Positions 37,901-46,900 of a stretch of 62,000 nucleotides of DNA are shown here, one piece after another. Under the pieces are notes generated by a model. The model had not been told where the DNA came from and did no database searches. It saw only the letters and a list, made by a program, of their open reading frames with translations. The stretch is from NCBI RefSeq assembly GCF_037975245.1, contig NC_092577.1, positions 2,802,501-2,864,500 of the forward strand, given 5' to 3'. Made by a program: the position numbers and the translations under genes. How positions within the stretch are numbered: position 1 is the first letter of the stretch; each line of letters starts with the position of its first letter. This DNA comes from Apostichopus japonicus. Its lineage: Eukaryota; Echinodermata; Holothuroidea; Aspidochirotida; Stichopodidae.

Positions 37901-40900
37901 TTTCTCTCATTCATTAGATCTAGGATATTGTTATCATATTTTTTCTGTTTGTTTACATCTGTCGCGTTCGTCCCGGTACGGTAAGGCCAATTTTGATGGT
38001 CGCGTGGCAGGGACGACACGAATAACGCAAATTACCAGTCCAACAGAGAGATATAATGACTCGTTCTATTTAGTTTGCAGGATTGATTAGATTAGATATG
38101 TTGAAACCTATATAATCAGTGATATTAATATGTTTGACGTGCCTTTCACACACGGAGACCTTACATGGTAAAGGTTAACAGAAAGACTGAATTGGCTTAC
38201 AAAACTGCCATACACGAGGTAAAAGACATGATACTTTCATCCAATCATAACTTAATGTTTCTGTCACAAGACAGCAGCAACCAATCACACTCTATATATG
38301 TTCAATTCCTGGAAATCATTTAAGGGAAAAGTTAACAGAGTGTTTACATACATCTGCATAAATTAAATATACATGAGGGTTCACGACACTATGAGTGTTT
38401 GACATAACAACATCAAATGTTTCTTCCTCTTCTGTGTAGGTCAGTACCCAGCTCTACAGCATGCATGAAAAGAGACAGCTCTCGGAGTTGGTCAACATCA
38501 TGATCGCGTACAACATTACCTATCATCAGGAACGTAACAAGGAAGGCCAGTACAATTACGTCTTGGATCCGTGAGTCATATTTACGCATAAACGATTTTG
38601 TAAATTAATTAACCAATGGGAGAGTTGATTTCTTTGTAATAGATCATGGAAAATAGTGTTTTGGGGTATTTCACAAAGATCTTGGGTCTCCCAGCTGTTG
38701 TTGTTACGAAATAATTTGTGTAGCTTTTTACTGGGATAGTATGTGAATACATAATTCGCCTTGAACGAGATGCATGTTATGAGTTTGAAGTTAGCAATCT
38801 GATGACCTTCCAGAGTAAATTAGTTGCACCAGTGGCATGTTGTAACGTAACTCACCTTGAACAAGATGTAATGTTACAAGTTTGAAGTTAGCAATCTGAT
38901 GAAATGACCTTCCAGAGTAAATTAGTTGCACCAGTGGCATGTTGTTATGTAACTCACCTTGAACAAGATGTAATGTTACGAGTTTGAAGTTAGCAATCTG
39001 ATGAAATGACCTTCCATAGTAAACTAGTTGCACCAGTGGCATGTTGTAACGTAACTCACATTGAACAAGATGGAATGTTACGAGTTTGAAGTTAGCAATC
39101 TGATGAAATGACCTTCCATAGTATAATTAGTTTCATCAGTGGCATGTTGCTATGTAACTCACCTTGAACAAGAAGTAATGTTACCAGTTTGAAGTTAGCA
39201 ATCTGATGAAATGAACTTCCAGAGTAAACTAGTTCCATCAGTGGCATGTTGTTAGGTAACTCACCTTGAACAAAATGTAATGTTACAAATTTGAAGTTAG
39301 CAATCTGATGAAATGACCTCCAGATTATTAATTAGTTTCACCAGCGGCATTTAGTAACGTATCTCACCTTGAACAAGATGTAATGTTACGAGTTAGAAGT
39401 TAGCAATCTCATGAAATGAACTTCCAGAGTAAATTAGATGCACCAGTGGCATGTTGTTACTTAACCTACCCAGAACAAGATGTAATGTTACGAGTTTGAA
39501 GTTAGCAATCTGATGAAATGACCTTCCAGAGGAAATTAGATGCACCAGTGACATGTTGTTACGTAACTCACCTTGAACAGATATGTTGTTAAGAGTTTTT
39601 TTGTTATGATCTTGAAGTGCTTGTATATTTCTTTCAAGGATAAAATGCTTAACCCTGTATTTAAATTAACTAATTAAATTAAATGATCCATTTCACAGTA
39701 ACCTGGACGATGTAACCCGCTTCAGCGATTCACCGATCACGCGACAACTGACATATGGAACTAAACAGCTAATTGCAAGAGAGGTTAGATTTCTTTGTAT
39801 TTAGTTGCCATAACAGAATCAGATTCTCCATCAGTCAGCACTGCACAGATGTATACGTTAAGGTTTCCATAGCAACAGCAAATTTTTATATCATTTACAG
39901 ATTTTTGTACATAAATGAGTGAGAAAAGAACTAGACCTCATATGAAGTTACAAGTGCCTTTGGTACAGGTTTGGCATCAAAGGGTCAACATAGCCCCTAA
40001 GTTCTACCACTGTGGTGGTCTGTTACTTACCCCTCCTACTGAGATTACATACAGACATAGCATTTTTTGTTCAGGTCTGTAATAGCATTCATTTGTCAAT
40101 ACCAGGCTTCAAACTTGAGGGTGTTGGTTCAACTTTGTCAGCAGAAGCACTAGTATGTAACTTTGGCTTTGTCGTCGGTGATAAAATTATATGTTAGAGC
40201 AATGTCAATGAAAGCTGTGGTTACTAATGGTTGTTGTTAGAATAACAATACCATTATTATTGACCTTCATAGAGCTCTTAATCAACTAAAACGTTCCACT
40301 GTAGAAAGAAGTACATGAGAGCAAAATGGTGGCCGGCAGTATGTTAACTATAGAAGAATCACTAAGTATGGAAAGCCGGGAACGCCACAAGTATCATACA
40401 AAGTAACTATGGAGTGCCAAATAATACAATATCATGGTATTTGGCAAAGAGTTAAGGCTACTGTGTTTAACAACTCTATCGGTGGAAGTAATAGCTGGAT
40501 ACTCTAGATTTGTGACACTATCGCATCATACTTTTCTTTCGTTAGAATCAAAAGCTGTTAATGTTTCAGTATCATCTCTACTATTAGTGGCGTAGGAAGC
40601 TATCGAAAAGTAAATGGGGGGGGCCGGGGAGGGGGCTGAAAACCACTGGTCTTCACAAGAAGAACTTTAATTTTGTAGATGCTATACGATCAGATGGGAC
40701 ATTGACAATTGAGATTATTTAATGTTGGAAATCTACTTTTCTGTAAACTGTATAATTCAATGTTTCATCAAACTTATGACTTTTTCCTCCAAAAAAATTT
40801 CTGAGGACAACATTGTAAAGTAGGCGTATTAAAAATATATGAAATGTCAAATTGTTCACATGATTTCAAATAGAATTGTCAATGTTTTGATGACATTTCG

Positions 40901-43900
40901 AGCAAAATCAACATATTATCAGTCAGGCCATCAAACTAAAATTTCTGTCATTTAGTTGCATGTCACTTTCTTTTGCTACAACAAAAGGATCCATGATTAA
41001 GCACTGTTGTAGAGTGTATCTCTAGTTAAAAATATGAGGTGGCAGAAACCCTCCTGCCCTGTCTCGCCCCCCCCCCCCTCTCTCTTCAATATTGGGAGGA
41101 AGTAACCCTCTATACACCCTGTGCCTTCACATATGACTCTTTGTAACAGGGTCATCAGTAGAAGCAATAGCTGATAATGGTTAATAGTGTTAAACTCAAT
41201 CTACCATAATGGTATAACTACCACCAGTAGAAGCGATATAAACACAGGTCATCAACCATTGTTAGCTGACCAATCAGCTTCTTTATACCGCATTAGACTT
41301 CTGACTTTGATATAAGTCTAAAAATTGTATGAGTGAGATAAGTCACTTGACGGGCATTTCCACTGCAACTCGTCGAGTTTTGATACTTTTTGAATTGAAT
41401 TAATGAGCAGTGGAATTATTACTATTTAATAAATACATGTCATCACTGGCTTTAAATCAAAGAAAAGTGCTATTATAATTTATTTACTTAGATAGAGACA
41501 GAGAAATTGCAACGAAAAGAGAGGTCTTTCTCAGCCGATTCCAAGCCGTTAGCAACGGACAACAAAAGGTAGGAAATGCAAGTGGTCATGATATTGATGT
41601 GAATTTATTTATCTCTTGTGAACCATTACATGTTGAGGAATATTTGAGGAAAGCTTGAGAGAAAGGAAAATGACTTGAAGTTCTTATTAACTTAACAAAT
41701 TGATTAGTATGCAATGTTGCCATGGTAACTGGTTGTACAGTGGTGTAGCTACAATTAATATTATCGATTTGTCTGAAAAAATGAAAGTTGAGTATCAAAA
41801 TATTCCAAAACCTAACGAAGAATCCTAGAATCTCTTCTTAGCTGATTTGCCTTGGTAGCTAGTTGTTTTCTTTTCTTCATTTTGTATTATTAGCTCAACT
41901 AGTTGAGCTGTTGTCATGGCAATGTGTCTGTCTGTCCATCTGTCTGTCAACAGTTGTTGAAAGGCCACTGTTTGATCCTTTCTTGTCAAACTTGGTGAGG
42001 TAATGGCGCATAGCAACAGGTTGATACTCATGCTAGCAAAGAGGAGGTCAAAGGTCATTTGGGGTCAAAGAGAGGTCAAACAGTGAAATCACGCAAAAGC
42101 CTCCTCCTCCAAGGGTTAATGTTTGACATTTATCAAACTTAGTCACAGTGTACTGTTAGTGAGTGGTCATGAAATGTAGGTCTTACTTTTGACGTCATTG
42201 GTCAGCTGAGGTCACATGAGGTCAAAATGTGAAATTCATATCAAAGCCTACTCCTCTGACAGTTTTTGTGTTATTGTGACTTTAATTTGGCAATGGGGAT
42301 TATCAGTTAATGGGCCACAAAAGTGATTCATTTTTAGCTCATACCAGCATGCTGGTGTGAGCTATTGTTACAGTGCGGCGTCTATCACTCTATCATTCTA
42401 TCACTCTATCCGTCAACAATTGGTAAAACCGCTCCCACTCGCACAGTGTTTGATGGAATTTCATGAAACTTGGACACAAGGACCATTGGGTATAGGGCCA
42501 TCAGAGATGGTCCGAAATTTGGGGTCAAAGGTCACCTGTAGGCTGTAATGGGCCATTTTGTGGAAATACGCAAAATGCTTCTTCTCCTACAGATTCCATG
42601 GTACAATGTTGAGGATTTGTCACGATAGTACTATGGAAGTTTTACCTTCAGGGTGTTCATGAATTTGAGATCAAAGATCAATTAGGGGTCTTTTGTGGCC
42701 CGGGCCGCCGCCCTATATTTTCAAATTGCTCCTGTTCGTACAGTGTATGGCCAGTTATAATGAAACTTGGTCACAACGTTCCTCAGGATGAGAGTTACGA
42801 GGGGTGTTCGGAAAAGTGAGGTCAAATGTCATTTAGAGGGTTATCGGGGGTCATTCTTTGTAATATTTTCAAATATCTCAATCTCCTCAAGATTTTGATG
42901 GATCATATTCAAAGTTGAACTGATGATTGTTGGATTGTGTATGAATAAGGTGATGCCTAATAATTTTTGGTCAAAAGTTAGATAATTACAATTAATCCTC
43001 ATTGTTTAAAAAAATCTGAGCCTTCACCTTTTGCCAAAGCTCCTTTAATTTGTCTCCCAGTCTCTGCAGTGTTTGTTTACATTTGTGGTTAAGCTCTGCA
43101 GAGGCTGTTAGTGGAATTAAAGCAGGACTGGGAGTTGTTATTAACTGTTGAACTGTAAACATGAGAGCGCTATAGCCAATCAGCACTTGCCGATTCTTAG
43201 AAGTCTTTGAGCCTGAGGTACAGTATGTAGGCAGCCAGCCAAAATTTTGGCAAGGAGTGCTTCAGGTCTGCTCAGGTAGAGGGGAGAAAGTTTAATAGGG
43301 TAGGTCAGTGGTATTGTTCGAGAGAGTGGGTAAAATAGGATTTAAAGGGGGAAAATAGGAATTATAGCCAGTGGTGTGGCCAGGATTCTGCTAACGGAGG
43401 GGGGGGGAGGGTGGGTTATCCCTCATGGGCCCAAAATTGGTGGAATCTGAAGAAAAAAATTGGTGGGCCATAAAGTTTTGTGGGCCCTACATTTTTAAGC
43501 TCGAAAAGGTATGAGCTTCTGCACCATTGGTGCTCTAGTTTAATATGGTCAAAGGTCATCTCAGGTCATCTGAATGATATCAAATACTGCCCCAGAGACA
43601 TTTACAAAGATGTGATCAAAATCTAGCAGATAGCATCTAGCTGATCCACTTCCTCAAATCTGGTTTGAAATCTGAGTTGAAAAACTTTGATAAGTTTCTA
43701 AGCTTGGCCTAGTCACTAACCTTTACATACTTTGTTCAACGTCTCCTTGACGTCAGGTAGGTTTGTAGTTGAGCTACTGTGTCATTTGGAGCTATAGTTT
43801 TAAACATCTTCTTTGTTTTACTTACATCTCTACTAGTTCTCTTGTACCGAATAGACTAAGACAGAAAGCAAATTCCACTTCCAGTTTTCATGAACTCATA

Positions 43901-46900
43901 ATTGTTATTATTTGTAAGACTTTGTCAACCTAACTCTGCTGATCACATGTACAAGATCTTCGCTCTTATTCTTTCTTTCCCGTCCAAATACGTTAACGAA
44001 CGTAGCCCAGCAGTTCAGACACAGGCGTCAAATTTTTGTGAAACACTTTTGTCAAAACTTTCAAAAAACAAAATTGTGCTCTTTTAGCTATGTTGTAATG
44101 TGCAGACATCACAAAACAGGAGAACGGTCAAGGTCATGGGGTCAATTAAGTCTCAAGGTGTGTCGCAATGATCTCCACCTAAACGGTACGGCTCGCGTAA
44201 CTGGGTTTAGTGTATGATGATTCGCCTGTAGAGTGATGACGTCGTGGCTGTCATGTTTACAAAATTTTGGGATTTTTTGAGATCTGCAACTCCATGGATT
44301 GCGTTTTGTGTTGTTTTTTGTGTTTTTTTTGGGGGGGGGGTTTGTTTGTTTTCTTTGTGTTGTGTTTTTTTTTTGCGTTTTTTGTTTTGTGTCAATAATC
44401 CTTTGGAAGCCTAAAACGTGCTGTATTACATGTTTATGTCTTAACATCTGATTATTTCTTTGGCATAGCTCCAGGCGCACCGGCGATAACGGGAGTGTTC
44501 CAAGGCACAAACAGAAATTGGCTCCCAAGTTCCTAGACACATCTGAAAATAAGGTAAATTAGATATCAAACCCATTGTGGCAGACGTTTTCTGCTTTTTT
44601 TATTTCCTAACACATTTCAGGATTTATTTTGGTCTCAATCAACATTTTGTCACAAGTGAAACGATGCTGGTCATATTGGTTCAAGTATCCATGAAATCAT
44701 CTTGAATAGTTTGTAGTTAGTTAATACTAGTAGTGTCTGCCGCCACCAACAAAATGGCGTCTTCACTTTTAGGAGTCATTGCTGTCGACAGTTTGAATGT
44801 GTTTTAGTTGTAAAAGAATAGTCCAGAGGAAAATCTACTGCTAAGTGATGAAGGAAGAAACATAATCTTTTTGAAATATTGAAATAGCCTTTCGTTTCTC
44901 TTGCAGCCCGTGAAAAACTTCTTCAGTCGGTTTAAGAAGATCCCTCAGAAACCAAAACCAGGTAATACATCGTGTATCCAAAGAAGCACAACCCTACTCA
45001 GATTAAATGTTTGATTTGAGATGGTATTTGGTGGGAAGCACATCTGCTAATGGAAATTCCAGTGGCTGAATGTTTATTGCTTGATAAAAATGCTGGTAAT
45101 TTGCCGCATTTTAATAATAATAATAAATGAGACTTATATAGCGCCAAATCAGTAGACAAAAGTCACTGCTCAAGGCGCTTTACAAAGAAAACAGATTAAT
45201 GTTAGTTCAAACCCCATTCTGATTGTCAAATGTTATTGTATTTTGTATCTGGCAACAGCAAAGTGAAGATGACGACACGTCAATTTAGCCATAACATTAT
45301 TTTTTTGGTGGGGGGGGGGGTTTCTTTATAATATTTAACTCACTTATTCACAGAGGAAAATAGTATTTCCCACAAGAGAGTTGCATTTTGTTGACGGCAT
45401 TCTAAACACGGAGAATATTGGCAGCCAAGATGACATTTCTAATGTCTCAGGTTTCAAAGATAAATCAACAAGAAGTTTTACGGTACAAAAAGTGTGAAAG
45501 TACTAACAGCTCTTGAAGAACATGAGCTATTTTGAAATCTCAGACCTCCTACGGTGTTTTACTTCAGGGTAAAACTCGAGGGTTTAGCCAATTTAAATAG
45601 GTTGCATTCAGTCTACCCTATCTTGAGTCAGAAATAAAAAAATGAGAATGGATTTTCAACTGACAGTGTGGAACATTTTTCTGTTCCGTTAGACCAGAGG
45701 TTCCCTAACTGGGTTGCATGAATCCCCAGGGGGTGTATGAGTCCATCCCAGAGGTGTATGAGAAGTTTCTGAAAGTCAAAACTAGAGTACTTTTTGTTGA
45801 GCTAACATCTGATATGTCATATAATTTTAGTAACGTACAAAAGTCGTACCTATCGACAAACTCTTTTTGCGTTCCATACGCATATGTTGCCATAGTAGTA
45901 CCGTACCATGCATGTGATACTTGATCTTTTACGAAGAACTGTTATGCATATTATAGTATAATAATAACTCCGATCGTGTCTCGAAAAGGTGGGGGTTTGT
46001 GGACAACTCTGACATCCACAGAGGGTTCATGGGGGGATAAAGTTAGGGAAACCCTGGTTTAGACGGTGTGGAATTGTCTGCCACTGGAACACACCTTTAA
46101 GTACCAAACAAAAATTTCATATCAATACCATCATCAAACATGCTTTTTTAAGCGGGTGGTTAATATTAGACAGTTTCGTATTCAATAAGTAACGGAAATT
46201 GAAACTGCCTTATGACTGTGTAAATAATTAGTGTAAATATGTTTTGATCAATTTAATTTATGACAGGATGGGCTACTGGTTGCTACTTTATACAGTTATT
46301 TCTTGTTTATTTACTAAGCAAAGACCCATCTAGCTGGTAACAGCTACACCAAATCACTAACATATATGGACTGCCATTTGTAGCAATCAGAGTGTCAAAA
46401 GAAAGCCCAAAATTAAAAATGATATCACAGAATAAATTTAAAAGAAACGCTATGGTCACAGTCCCCTCCTTGATGGCAGTTGGGTTGCTAGGATATTATT
46501 ACATTTGGAAGTTTAATGCAGTTATTTATTCGGATAAGCAGTGGCGTAGGAAGGTACTTTTGAGTGGGGGGGCTGAAGACTGATGGCCGGCCTGGGGGAG
46601 GGGTCTAAGGGGAGGGGTGTCCCCTTTGGAATTTTTTGCATTTCCAGGTAGCCTCAGATGCAATTTGGTGCAATATAGCACACTTCAACACCCACTCCAT
46701 TTTGTAAACTTAATTTTGTATTTTCACCAGGCCCTATATGCAATTTGGTGCTCCAAATACGATTTTTTTTCTCATTTGGATATGAAAAAGGGGTTTTCTG
46801 ACTTGCGAAGCGGGGGGGGGGGGGCGGAATGATACTTCCGTCCCTCCACATTTTTCACTGGGGGGCTGGCGCCCCCCAGCCCCCCTGGTTCCTACGCCCT

